A DNA stretch of 64,000 bases from Romanomermis culicivorax (taxonomy: Eukaryota; Nematoda; Enoplea; Mermithida; Mermithidae). The notes under the pieces are model-generated. The model was not told where the DNA came from. It saw only the letters and a list, made by a program, of their open reading frames with translations, and did no database searches. Location: assembly GCA_963922205.1 (NCBI GenBank), contig CAWUHX010000509.1, positions 29,361-93,360 on the forward strand, given 5' to 3'. This document shows, piece by piece, positions 23,240 through 35,405 of the stretch. The first letter of the stretch is position 1. Each line of letters begins with the position of its first letter. Made by a program: the position numbers and the translations under genes.

Positions 23240-24007
23240 CTTTTATAGACACATTATTCAAGTGTTTTTGAGTTTAAATACAAATAGAAGAAAAAATTGA
23301 AATTTTCGAGTTTGAAGCCTAATTTACAAGCAGCAAACAATCGAGTAGCTTAATGATCCTGAATTAGATGAGAAATCAACCATCCCAAACAACATGTTAA
23401 TCTTTCTGGCGTTAAGTGCTGGAAAACTTTTTTAGGGTACTGACATTCTGCGATGCTAGAAAATCAATTTTCCGAACATTTATTTCAATTATAAGATTCG
23501 AATTTTCTATTCGAAAAGTTTGATAAAAAGTTAACGTTTAACGCATTAATTTTTTGTAAAAATCGTGCCCAAATCTATTTTTCAGCTCACCATGATGTCA
23601 GTGAGATAAGAAAAAACAGTGCAACAAAATAGTTCATGAAAATCCTAAAGAAATAGAATGCTGATAAAATTTAAATAGGTCTTAAATTGTTCAGGAAGTT
23701 CAAATTGATTCAATTTTCGACTACGAATATCTGTGTTATTTAACAACAATGTAAAGACTAGAGAAAATAAAGTCGAAAATCGTGTAAATTTTAGATTCAA
23801 ACATTGTACCATTATCAACGATATCGATTTTTCTGTTTGAATCAATCAAACACAAAAAGTAAGAATTTCGGTTTAAAATCAGAATCTGACTGAATGAACA
23901 GTGAATATTCAGAATTTCTTTTTACTCACCAGTCTTGACAGCCTATAAAGTTTGCTGTAACGATACCAATACACTGTTCGAAGAGAAACAGTTCGCGTTC
24001 AGGCCAA
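23240..24007. repeat. Dispersed repeat, left half, interrupted at 24007
   Basis: 23240-23540 matches the 18340-18740 family. 23540-24007 matches 22180-22610 and resumes after the CACTA element at 34018 with ATTATTATATTCATTGAC. Confidence 0.7.
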
Positions 24008-24019
24008 CCCGCATTGTTC

Positions 24020-24350
24020 GTCTTACATTATCTTATATTTTATCTTGTAAGATCCTAATAAATACCGTGCAAGAATCTGGGTCGATCTGTTAAGATTTTC
24101 AACCCAATAATGTAAGATCTTTTGGCCATAAGAAAACGTACAAGATCTTAGGAGATCTTAACATCAGTTGCACAAGATCGTGAATGGAACAAGTACGACA
24201 CAGAAAGATCTTACATAAGAAGTTACATAAAGATCTTATAAGAAGTTGTACAAGACAGTGGGTCGGGATTTTTCCAGATTGTGTAAGATCTTTCAATAGT
24301 AAGATCTTTTCCTTTTTAAGCAAGATATTTTAGTTTCTTGCAAATTTCTT
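24020..24350. repeat. Left subterminal AAGATCTTA repeat cluster
   Basis: Many AAGATCTTA-type words in both orientations (for example at about 24114, 24165, 24220 and 24232). In CACTA elements the subterminal repeats bind element-encoded proteins; that role here is inference. Confidence 0.8.
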
Positions 24351-24792
24351 ACAATCATGTTAATTTCCTTAAATTTTTTTATTCATGAAATGTAAAAATA
24401 ACGGAAACGTGAAATTAATTACACATCATAAAAACAAAATGATGTAAATTACTAATTGGAAATAAACGCAACGCAGAATGAACTTGAAAAGTTTTCTGAT
24501 CAATATATGTATAGTTTGTTTTGTAAAATCAATTCAAACATTTCTTCAGTTATGCATGTTTTCCACACCAAACTATTTTTCATATTTCTCAGAAAACTTG
24601 TATAAAAAAAGTATTTTGTTATGCGGCACGATTTACTGCAAAGACTTTTTCACAAAAGGTAAAAATGCACATAATATCGTCACTATCCGAGAAAAAGTTG
24701 ATTGATACAATTTTTTTTAAAACTGAGTTTTTGGTATGAATATTGATCGGTAAATAAGTCGACAGTACATCATGATTTATGCTTACATCACA

Positions 24793-27700
24793 TTATGTTT
24801 CATTGGTGTCTACATCGTAGTAATTATCCAATTCTCGGACGTTACGCAGGGTGGAGCTTTTTTCGTCAATGGCGTATTTTTTGGCGGCTTTGTGAAGGGG
24901 ACTTCTTTTCTTGATTACGCGTTCATCCTTGACAGCCTCCCACGAAATCTTCCAGTTTGACACTGGAGGTTTGCCAGCATCCAATAGCTGCCAATACAAA
25001 CAGTCGTTGGATATATTCCTGGAAAAATTAGAGTACGAGTACATAAGAAATGTTTGACTTTCCATATTTTTCACGAAAATGCTTCATCATTCCAAAATAT
25101 ATATGCGTGAAATTTTACAAAGAAAATTGCAAAAAACTTGACAAAAAATCACAAAATATGTGTTTAATTTAACAGATTATCTTGTGAAAAGCCACCAAGT
25201 ATTTCTTAACTTTTATTTTTAATTCAAATTTTGGTTTTGTAAAAATTACATTCGTACGTCCACGGTAGAGGTTTTAGGGGTATTGGATTATGTCAACAAA
25301 TGATATATAGTAAAAATTTGAGTAGGAATTACATATAGTGATTTTGTGCAATTAATAACGTTTTTTACTAGTATAACAAAAATTTTTTTTTGTTTTAAAA
25401 TTGATACATAGCAAAAATTTACAATAATGTTACTGTACAGCAAATTTTCAGTTCTAAATTATTGCTATATAGCAAAAATTTTCATACATTTTTTACTGAT
25501 ATAACAAAGTTTTTAGCTTAAAACTGCTATATAGCAGAAATTTCTAAAAAGTTTAGGGTATAGTAATCCAAACCATTCAAATGCCTTTTGGGAAGGTGGG
25601 ACTACAGTAACATGCCGAAGTTTACGTAACTAAATCATGTCTTAAATTCTCGATTTGAACAGGGAAGATCTTACCCTCGATTATATGAATCTAACCCCCA
25701 CTGGTTGATGGCTTGTATCACCGTGTTGATGACCTGATGTTTCACAGTTTGCTTCTGCCCTTCTTCCAGCTGGACTTTTATTTGCTTGGCAGCTTGATCG
25801 ATTTCCTCAACCAAGATCCAAGGGGTTTGATCAATTAATGGCCAACATTGGGCTAACCAATAATCACCAACTATTTCTAGAACAAATTATCAAAATGTAT
25901 TTTACAATCATAGTGTATGCTACAGATATAAGCTATAGCTATTTTAAAATTTACTTTTAAACAAGGTGACTCCTTCTGGGTCCTTATTATTCAAGTACCG
26001 CTGACGACCCTTCACCTGTTGCGGTATTTGATCTGCATCAGTCAAATCACCAGCGTGGGGTTCACGTAAAACCTTGGCCATTTGCCAATGACGCATGTTC
26101 CTATCTCCCCAAACTAGTCGACAGAAAGCGATTCCGAGTTTCGATAGATCTCGGCTTTTCGTACTAATGATTTCATTAATTTGGTTTGTAATATCTACGC
26201 CGCGATAAAAAACCTGAACAGTTAGAAATTATGCATGAGTCAATGAAAGTTTATAAAGAAAACACAATTTGGACATTCGAAGTTTTTTAATACTTTATCC
26301 GATTCTCCACAAAGCTTTATAACTGAGCCTGATGTGGAAAGACGGGTCGGGTTTGACGGATTTTTTAAGGATACTAGCATCGATTTCATACGACCAACAT
26401 CAGTTGCCAAACTTCGTAGCATTGCAGTGACATCATCTTCAAATTTTTTTTGATGATGCAAAAGCATATCGAGCTTTTCCACTATGCAATTTGTCGAATC
26501 GTTATTCTTGCATAATAAATTCTGCTGCTTCATAGTGTCAAGGTCAAGCAGAATGGACGAAAAATTCTCATGGTTCGATGTCGTCGTTTCTATAAACAGA
26601 AAAAAACAACAACATCACGTCGTATAATTGTGCAGAACTGTACCGCACAATAGAATAAATGACGTATAAAAAAACAATGAGCAGATAAGTAAAAGTATAC
26701 CTTCAATAATCGAAGGCTGTTGCTTCTGATTTTCGTAATTGAAATTCCCCTGTGGGACGTAATCATCATTTTCTATGTTCAATCTGTCTTCAGATTCTTG
26801 ATCCAGCTCTGCGGTTGCGTTGCAAAAGCAGTCGTTCGCTTCTTCCACGACTGACACATTGCGTAAACCGAACCCTTATACAACACCTTGTTCCAAAAAA
26901 ATGTCATGATATCGCCTAAACTAATTAAAAATGTATGCATCAGTTTCCAGTATCGTTACAAAAATTAAGCCTTATGCTTACTCCTCATTATAACTTCTAT
27001 TTGAGCCTAGAATGATGCAGTTTGTTGCACCAGACACGTAAAACTATGTATAGTATCAAAGAGCTGAATTTCATTCAACTAACACATGTAAACGCTCAAG
27101 AAATTCGCTGTGGAGAGGGTCGGCGATCAGAATCCGGAGGACGGTGTGGGGAATCCAAAATTTTAATTTTTACCTGGAAATGTAACAAGAATGCTGCATT
27201 TTGGAGCAAAAACGCTACAAAAAATGCAAATTTCAGACAAAAAAATCAAAAATGACACCTCTTTCTAAAAAAATTCAAAAAATTGAGGCCACTGTATAAT
27301 TTTCACCGTTCGGGCAAGGGGTGCCAAAATCTGAGTGGGAGATAGCGGACCTGGGATGGGGTGTTCGCCCACTCCTCCCCCTCTTACATGTATGACTAGC
27401 TGTGCAGTAAGCTGAACGGCGATGCAAATAATTTAATGTATTTTGTCTTTCAAATGTTAGTCATTTCTGTCGCAATTGAGAAAAAATGGATAAAATTTCA
27501 CCAAATACAGGATGTCATTTTGTCAGTTTCTTAGAAAAACTGGAGAAAATGTTGTCCATAAGAAAAATTTTGGCTGCATGGAGCCAGATAGACAGTCTGT
27601 GTAATGCAAAAAACCATATCTTGGAATTACATATTTGTAAAGAGTTATAAACAGTGAATGCGGATAGTTTTTTGACCCGCCCTGTATGAAGAGAAAATCG

Positions 27701-28408
27701 AAGAGTATTTTGCAGATTTATTTCATGTTTAGAATATTTTACATAAAATTACTCACAAAGCATTGGCAGGAGTCAAAATTCGTAATTTTTGAAAATTGAA
27801 AAAAATTCAATGCCGTCACACCATTCATCTTGATTACAAATGATGAGATATAAAAATCTTTAAAAATACGAGATAAGCTATGCTGACTGAAACCTTCGTT
27901 AAATCAAGGGGGACATATTCTTTGATAAATCATTAAAAACTTTATTGGATTTCTTGATAAATTGCCGTCGAGCACAGTAGAAAATCATACAAAGATTATT
28001 CCATGCAGTGAAAAAACATGGCAAATCCAAAAATTTGAATTTGAGCATCATAGCTCAATTCTTTTCAAAAAGATCTACCGCAAATTTGCCATGAAAATTG
28101 AAAAAAAAATTAATGGTTAGTGACTTAGTTTCATCCATACCTTTCTTCCAATTTTGCCTTTGAGATACGTTGTCGACTTCCGCAGAGCTTTCAGGGAAAA
28201 ATCGCGATGCTAATCTACCTGCCAGGTGAACCATGCAGGCCTGTCGATTATCATCAATAATGATCACGTGCGAAAAAACAATATCTGAAATCATAGTTGC
28301 ATAAAAGAATTAGATCATAGTACAAACGAAAGTTTTAAAATACCTCGTAAGGCGGGAGCAAAACGTTTGGATATTCTTAAGTCACATGGTCCTTTTTGCG
28401 GTACATTA
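24793..28408 (-). CDS. Spliced companion protein of the CACTA-like element (at least 7 exons)
   Basis: Exons (minus): 28408-28344, 28284-28141, 26850-26701, 26589-26294, 26213-25955, 25876-25675 and 25018-24793, the last with the stop. Every junction has GT/AG borders, and the codon phase agrees across each intron (1,1,1,0,1,2), which is strong evidence for one gene of about 446 visible codons. Visible features are a charged acidic N-terminal part, a probable coiled coil (EKLDMLLHHQKKFEDD), then a conserved-looking block (RDLSKLGIAFCRLVWGD) that faintly resembles BEN-type domains, and a basic C-terminal part. I do not recognise it with confidence. It lies inside the transposon and is divergent from the transposase, so a second transposition or regulatory protein, comparable in role to TNPA of plant En/Spm, is plausible. 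The 5' end is unresolved. Confidence 0.65.
25279..25572. mobile_element. Small MITE-like insertion with TGCTATATAGCA words
   Basis: TTGGATTA near 25281 is mirrored by TAATCCAA near 25563. Between them TATAGCAAAAATTT-like words recur in both orientations, with the palindrome TGCTATATAGCA at about 25463 and 25527. It lies between the last two exons of the companion gene. Borders are approximate. Confidence 0.5.
27100..27405. repeat. G-rich dispersed repeat copy inside a companion-gene intron
   Basis: GGGAATCCAAAATTTT, poly-A/T centre, GGGTGCCAAAATC and a C-rich end before TTACATGTATG resemble the copies at 34310-34540 and 35205-35405. Confidence 0.5.
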
Positions 28409-28931
28409 CTCCTCGCCGAAAATTAATTCATTATTTAAAATTCGACGCCGTAATCAAACAAGCATTAAAACGAAAATTGAGCTAAAAATGAAACTTTCTG
28501 ACTGAAGATAATAACTATGTAAATATGTAATGCTAATAACAACATAGAGCTCGTAAAAATATGACACGAAGGTACGACAAGGACATTCAGAACGAGTCAT
28601 GTTATTATTGCAGGCAACTGGAGCCTTCTTTTACCGGCCAAGTCAGGTAAAGAAAATATATGCAACAATAACCTCAAAACGTCCAAAACACAACTGGCCA
28701 TAATATTACGTACAAGGTGCATACCACAATAATTTTGAACAAGATTTCAAAATTGGCCGGTTTCCCACCCGTTTAGACAACATGGAGGATATGCCAACAA
28801 CACACAGAAGGATATACAGAACATACCGTTTTTTAGATAGGACCAAAAATTTTCGTTGGCTCGCCTACTATTTTTTTACAATGAGGCTATATTTTTTACA
28901 CAACAGTTGACGTTTAGACGCGTAAACAAGC

Positions 28932-28953
28932 CTCAGATCTTGCAAGATCTGAG
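28932..28953. promoter_or_regulatory. 22-bp perfect palindrome between the divergent transposon genes
   Basis: CTCAGATCTTG followed by its exact reverse complement. Its AGATCTTG core resembles the subterminal AAGATCTTA words, and it lies between the 5' end of the companion gene and the transposase. A shared binding site for an element protein is inference. Confidence 0.55.
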
Positions 28954-29370
28954 AAAAGGCATAGGAGAAGTACTTTTAACCATATCATTTTCCATTTCTT
29001 AGTCAAATTGTGCTCTTCTGAACGAATGAGGTTGTGATTTTTTCATTCTACTTTTTGAGGTTTTTTTGATGGGTAATGACTTTAACATGGCCCATCTATG
29101 GCTATTTATTAGCCAAATCTTTTCAATAGTGATGTTCTTCTTTTTAACGTGTTTTTTTCTGTGATGAACGTGAAGGCGGACGACTTTTGTTTGTTTTTTA
29201 TCCGTTTTGCTGCCATAATGTTTTTAATTTGAAATTTTCAAGGTTGTTGTTTTTTGGAAAATGTGGTTTTTTTCACGGCAATACGGTCGCTTGGCAATGC
29301 TGTGTTGTTATTACTTGTTAGATTTGAATCACTATATAATTCGTTGAATATTATTCAGACGTGTAATTAT

Positions 29371-30302
29371 TAGGAATGTATCGGGTACTCGGACAAAATC
29401 GGTCCCAATGATTTTCCTGGCTCCCGTTCCGTCCTGGAGTCAAACTTTCGATTTTTTAGGACTCAGACTCGACGTTTTTCCGATTTTTCATTGGGCCTCC
29501 ATCAGGTCCAATTTTTTTTGATTTTTTAAAACTTCTTATACGCAAATGAACGTTTTTATCAAAAAAAAACGCTCAGTGCTCAAATTAGCTGATCAGAATT
29601 GATTAACTCAAATTCTTCAGAATTTGGCTTCAAAAACTTATTTCAAGTCAGCTTTTCTATGTAAAGAAACATGATAAAATAATTGAAAATATAGCTTTGG
29701 TTCACGATCTAAAACATAGTGTATTCATACTTCATATTTATAGGATATTTTCTAACTGTTATAAATTATACAAAAATTGTAACTTACCATGAAAACTTTC
29801 ATTTTAATGCAAGACAACTGCTTCACTACTATAACACCGGCACGTTAAAGATTTTGCGTCAGGATAATGATTGCTCATATGTTGGATTTCTCAAAATAAT
29901 ATACTCGTTCATCAGATTGTGATACTAAGAACAATTCACATTTTTACAACTTATGTAGTTTTGCGATGAATTTACAGGAATATTAGTAGTGCAAAACGGT
30001 TGATTTTACTGGTTGCAAAAAGATCTTTTGTGAACATGCAAAGCGGTTGGCAACAACCAACCTTCCAAAACAACGTCTGGGCTACGAGCAAACCAAACAA
30101 CGAATATTTTAAAACCAACTAATCATGGTTTTATCAACGTAGCATACCATATACATATGTTTGCAATTTGCATATACACTTAAACAAGGTTCATAAAATT
30201 TTCATACATTACATGTACCTTTGAACTTTTAAACACTTTGTACAGGACCCGGACCAAAAAGCGGCCCGAAAAATTGGAAAATCTGGTCCCTATACATCCT
30301 TA
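29371..30302. mobile_element. hAT-type MITE nested in the CACTA-like element
   Basis: Ends TAGGAATGTATCGGGTAC at left and TAAGGATGTATAGGGACC from the right. Flanks GTAATTAT (29363-29370) and GTAATTAC (30303-30310) match at 7 of 8, the hAT target size. No gene inside; the centre is AT-rich. Confidence 0.82.
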
Positions 30303-31005
30303 GTAATTACTCGGCGTGTTCTTTAACTTTATTTGCACTAAAATTTATGTTTTTTAGGCTGCAATTATGAATATTAGTAATCCGTGCAGCAAGCACTGCA
30401 GGCCGCATAATAATTTGTTGCAGCTTTCAACTAAATTTTGTTCATTCAGTCAAAGAAATAAAAAGTGCCAATATGATTTTGAAATCGATGATTCACCATC
30501 CGGATCAGACTTTATGTTGTAGTGTGTTTTCCGCCAATTTTTTATCGTTTTGTCAAAGCGCGTTAGAGGTCCGCAGGTGGCAAGTGGAGAGAGCAACGCG
30601 GACCACCAGTAGCCATCTTACTGTAGCGCACGTTGGTACGCGTGCGCTGGTCTCTCTCAATTGTTATTATTAGTGTTATAATTTTGTATGTTTACTTACT
30701 AGTTGTGCGCCCCGTCGGCTACCACTTGTCTATACTCGCCACCTCCCGCCACGCCTTTTGCCTTTTCTCTTGCTCCTGCGTGGGAGTTGATTTTGTTTTT
30801 ATTCTTTTCGCCCGTCTTCGTTTTGTTCATCCTCGCCTTTCAATCTTGCGTAACAAGGGAGACAATTAAAGAAAGCAGATCTTTCTTTAATTGTTGGAGT
30901 AATTAGTGTTGGGGTTTAAGTACCAGTAATTAGTTCATCGGGTAAACGTGGGCATGGGAAGCACATACATTAAGGACTCAACCTCGGAATCCCAATCCTG
31001 CTCAG

Positions 31006-33458
31006 GCCGCATCATCACCGCCCCATACAGACCAAGATACAACATTTACTAACGAAGTTCCACGTGCTCCATCACCTGTTGCTGACGAACAACACAGTGT
31101 TTCGGATTTACATTCCGTTAAAAATACTGATTCAACTACAAATGATGATGATGATGACAACGACAGCATACAAGAAGAGTCGGTTCGAAATTTCTCCAGT
31201 GAACATGAGACGAGTGAGGACGATGAGATTGAACAAGAAGCTCTTTGGCTTTGTGATAAAATACGTTGCAAACTTTCGAAAGAAGATTTTGCTTGTCTTC
31301 TGTTATTCGTACAGCGCCGATTTAGAATCACGGATGTAGCCCTTACAGGGATATTAAAAATCTTCAAACTAGCCTTGCCTGAATCAAACTCAATTACCAA
31401 CGCAAAATCGTTAATAAAATTAGCTGAAACAGTTCTAGTGGACAAAAATCAAGATTCGGCCAAAATTATTAAAATTTGTGAGGATTGTAAAACTGTGATT
31501 GTAAGCCAATGTAATTTACCAAATTGCGGCCTTCAAAATGTACCTCAGCTTGGCAATGAATTCATTACGCATAACGTTGAGAATCAAATAGCGAATATTT
31601 TAAGAACTCACGGCGCCGAAATATTTACTTATTGGTATGAAACGGGGGACGTTGATTTGCATACAGATATTGTTACCGGTGCTTACTATCGATCTATTTG
31701 TCGTCCAAACCCATCTGCCAACTCAATTTTGACAATTCATTTGTTGCTGAATGCTGATGGAGCACGTTTGCGAAATAGCAGATCAGGATCATTGTGGCCT
31801 TTAGACGCTATAATTGTGGAGTTACTGCCTAAGTTGAGGTACAGTTATGAAAATACTGTTTGTTTGGCAATGTGGTTGGGTAGAAAGAAGCCCGATTGGA
31901 ATATTTTCTTAGCAGATTGTATAAAGGAACTCAAGAACCTTGGCGATGCTGGTTTTACTTTCAAAATTTCACTGACTGTTTTCCATTGTAAAGTAAAAGT
32001 CCTTGGTACAGTACTCGACCTACCAGCCAAGGCAAGTATTTGGAATGTGAAACAGTTCAATGGAAAATATGGATGCATGGACTGTTGCCACCCAGGTCAT
32101 TCTGAAAATGGTTTACACCGATATTATCCTTTTGCGAATCATATGCCGAAAGATTTTTCGTTTAACGAGATGGCTTGGGATAAAGTTGCTTCAGGACCTG
32201 ACGTTGACTATTATGGAATAAGAAGCAAGCCCATGATTTCTACCTTAGCCAACCCAGGATTACAAAATCCAATCGATTTCATGCACCTTATGTATGAAGG
32301 CATAGCTCAAATATTTTTCAATGTTATGTTTGGACAGCCAAAAGACGAATGCGAAAAACGATGGCACATAAAACCCAGCCTTTTGAAAAATGTTGATTCT
32401 TATCTACGTTCCAGTCGTTGGCCACATTCTTTCAACGGACTGTTGGTTTAGCTACAGATTTCAAGTCATGGAAAGCAACAGAGTCAAAAAATTTTTTATT
32501 ATACGCTATGCTACCATCAACTGTTAGTATTTATGATTCACAGGAAACAATTGATTTTTGGCATTATTTGGCCCTTTTATGTGAAATTTGTCGAATTTCT
32601 TCTGCGGATTTTGTCAATGGCAATGATATTGTTCTCTTGAAAAACCTGATAAAATCATTCCAACATTTATTTACAACTTTTTTCGCTGAGAAACGACAAA
32701 CAATTAACGTGCACGCATTATCCCATGTGCCAAAGTACATTGAACTGTATGGTCCAGTACAGGGTTACTCGGCTTTCGTATTTGAAGGCATATTGTCATT
32801 TTATTCTCGCTTAGTTACAAGTGCTCATGGATCGTTATCCCAAATTTCGAAAAGATACGTGATGGAGAAAGCAACGCGCAAGTAGGCACTCGAAAAATCA
32901 AAACAAAATACTGAGCTTGGTCAAACCATTGGTACTTTTTTTCAACGAAAATATCGAGAGCAACTGACTGTCATTAGGTCAAAATACACCTTATCATCTA
33001 TCGAAAAAGAAATATTTTATGATATTGCTGGAGAAATTGCGACAGTGGTCGACTCAACAGCTGTATATTCTATGAATGGCGTAACTTTTATGGCTGAAAC
33101 AAAAGCACATCTTTTGAACGTTTCAAACAATTTTATTATATTGAAAAATTCACACCGCAGTGGATTATTGTATGGAAATGTTCAGTTAATTTTTTCATTT
33201 AACGAACAAATCTACGTCACTTACAAGCATATCGTCGTATTGGAAACCAATATGGCAGAAATCGCGGCAAAACCTAGTAATGACGTATTACATAACTTGC
33301 TTTCTAAGAAACTTTACGGAAATTTTTGCTCAAAAGTGTCCCTTGAAAACACTATCGATATTTGCAAAGGCGATGACGTGGTTAATTTGTGTGTGTATAT
33401 GCCCGTTAATGAAGACCACTATTTAGTCCCTATTTGTCATAAATTTGAACATAACTGA
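31006..33458 (+). pseudogene. CACTA/EnSpm (Tnp2-like) transposase, lightly damaged
   Basis: The frame opens at a splice acceptor (CAATCCTGCTCAG, AG at 31004-31005) and runs to 32451. It starts with an acidic Ser/Asp-rich region, then a C-x2-C near 31480, the catalytic-domain words LLLNADGARL (about 31745-31774), LWPLDAI and DLPAKASIWNV (about 32020), the zinc-like GCMDCCHPGH, and DFMHLMYEG (about 32276). One frameshift at about 32420-32450 moves the rest to the frame ending at 33458, and an in-frame TAG lies at 32886-32888. Otherwise about 800 codons are conserved. It would cut and paste the element by its terminal repeats. The upstream exon was not identified. The damage makes this copy probably inactive, unless the shift lies in an unrecognised intron. 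Confidence 0.78.
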
Positions 33459-33539
33459 AATATGACTGCGCTTTTAAATTGTATTTTTGAGTACACTTAG
33501 TCGTTTGTTTTGGAATGAAGAAGTGTCATACCAGTTATT

Positions 33540-33990
33540 GCTCTTGTTAAAGCGAGTCACTGATCTTACAAGATCTTATAAGAAAAGTAACAAATCAGCT
33601 ATGTTATCTTAAAAATTATCTTATTATTTTTTTTGCATATCCATGTTGTGAATCTTTGAGTACATTACCCTAAGATCTTACAAAATTTTGCTGATTCATG
33701 AAGAAATTTAAGAAAGATACAAGATATGTACATATTTTCTTTATCTTAGAAGATCTGATGTTGTTCTCCTCGTTTCTTATGATAGTACCTTTCTTATAAG
33801 ATCTGTTGGAAGATCTTAACAAAACCAGTGCATTTCTTGCTGAACACCCTAAGATCTTATTGTATCCTCTCAAAATTTGATATCTTATAAGACCTTAAAC
33901 ACAAAATGCGGTTTTTCAAGATATGTTTAAAGATATTTTCATATCTTAAGGAAAATCGTTTATTCTTACGAAATTTTGTCAGAACTTGCA
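33540..33990. repeat. Right subterminal AAGATCTTA repeat cluster
   Basis: TAAGATCTTA at about 33671 and 33850, with many AGATCTTA/TAAGATC variants in both orientations, mirroring the left cluster. Confidence 0.8.
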
Positions 33991-34017
33991 GGTGTTTTGT
34001 AAGATGGAGAATGCGGG

Positions 34018-34240
34018 AAATCTACGAATAGGAATTATTATATTCATTGACTCAGCGCGAAGCGCCGAAAAATTTTGGCGTTTTCAGCCCCTAAAACGTC
34101 GAAAAATCAAGGAAATTTTATGTTTGACCAGCCAAAAATTTTGTGCCAATTGGCACAAACGCTCAAAATTTTTTGTGCCATTCCAAATTTTTTGTGCCAA
34201 AATCCATGTTTTGGCCCAAAAAAACACTGCTTGGGGAGTC
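34018..34240. repeat. Dispersed repeat, right half after the CACTA insertion
   Basis: ATTATTATATTCATTGACTC, GCGAAGCGCCGAAAAATTTT and the palindrome TTGTGCCAATTGGCACAA (34141-34158) match 22610-22800. Confidence 0.75.
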
Positions 34241-34309
34241 AAATCTGCTGGGGGTCAGCAAGAATCTGCTTGGGTTGGGGTCAACCCCCCCCCCCCCCAC
34301 GTGCATGTA

Positions 34310-35405
34310 TGGCTGTAAGACCTCCAACTAGTGGGGGGGGGGGAATCCGAAATTTGGGAGAGGGGGTCGAAAAAAGCCGAAGATTTTCCCAAAAAAGGCC
34401 AAAAAACAACACTTGCAAATTTTTTTTTTAATTTTTTCCAAACTGGGGGGGGGGGTTGGGTGATGTTGGGTATATGGTTGGCCAAGTTGGGGGAGGGGGT
34501 TCCTCCCCCGCCAACTCCCCCCAAGTACAGGTATGTTTTCCAGCGTTCTAGAATCTCAAGATTCACAACAAATTTTTCGGCGCTAGGCGCCGTCGCCGAA
34601 CAAGTTGTTCTTTTCACATTAACCTTCTCGTTTACTCTCAAAAACTCAGAAATTTAGGTTATAAAATTTTATTTAAAAAAACGAAAAAAGCTTTTAAAAA
34701 GATCCAATATTCATCGCAGAGAACTCAAATGATTGAGATAGGAGGTATATTTCTCTGATATTTTTGAGAAGATATGTTAGAATTTGATCAAAAATCGTTA
34801 AATAATGTGTCTGTGTGCATATTTTGTCAAAATAATGATACTTTTTGGGCATAGTTAGAGGTGCGACCAGTTAGGGGCAGGGGGTCGAAAAAAGTCGAAA
34901 TTTTTACCAAAAAAAGGCACTTTTTTGCCAACTTTTTCAAGTCTGGGGGTTGGCCAAGTTGGAGGGTCCACCAACCCCCCCCCCCCCCCCCCAATTACAG
35001 GTATGTTTTTAGGCAAAAGTCGGTGGAAGAAAGAGTGCTTTTGAAAAATATGAAGTCAAAAGTTGCATAAATTTTCGGTTGAAAAATTATGCCAACAATA
35101 TAAACTTTCAATTTAAATCAAATATCAAAAATAACAATTTCAGTTCCAAATCCCACTGAATAAAAAGAAAGTTTAGAATTTCTATTCATCATACCTGTAA
35201 TAGATCCGACCAGTTGGGGGAGGGTAAACCCAAAATTTTGGGGTGGGGGTCCCAACATTCCTTAAATTTTGGGGAAGGGGGTCAAAAAATCGCAAAAAAA
35301 GTCGAAAAAATCAGGAAATTTTCGCAAAAAAAACACTTTTTTCAACTTTTTCTGACTTTGGGGGGAGGTGGGTATATGGGGTTACCACGTTGGGGGTGGG
35401 GGTTC
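34310..35405. repeat. Cluster of three G-rich dispersed repeat copies
   Basis: Copies at about 34310-34540, 34850-35010 and 35205-35405 share GGGGGTCGAAAAAAG, poly-A/T tracts, GGCCAAGTTGGGGG and (first two) an end AAKTACAGGTATG. Open frames here are caused by the G-runs and are not genes. Confidence 0.65.

Larger units (their letters stand above)
24008..34017. mobile_element. ~10-kb CACTA/EnSpm-like DNA transposon with two divergent genes
   Basis: The ends are CCCGCATTGTTCGTCTTACA (24008-24027) and, from the right, CCCGCATTCTCCATCTTACA (34017-33998), with 3 mismatches in 20. The two ends carry clusters of AAGATCTTA/TAAGATCTTA words. Inside are a Tnp2-like transposase (plus) and a spliced companion gene (minus), oriented apart from a shared central region. 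The element splits a dispersed repeat that is uninterrupted at about 22180-22800, supporting one insertion event. The flanks are ...CCAA and AAAT..., so the target duplication is short (AA, or CAA/AAA) and not certain; the CMC superfamily uses 2-4 bp. Termini differ from the classical CACTA start. Confidence 0.8.

Noticed and set aside
30633..30906. Hydrophobic ORFs 30633-30869 and 30703-30906 as a membrane protein
   Set aside because: Short, overlapping in two frames, no conserved motif; lies in the probable 5' region of the transposase gene.
34255..35070. Pro/Gly-rich ORFs on both strands
   Set aside because: Produced by C- and G-runs in the dispersed G-rich repeat; overlapping frames on both strands carry no domain.
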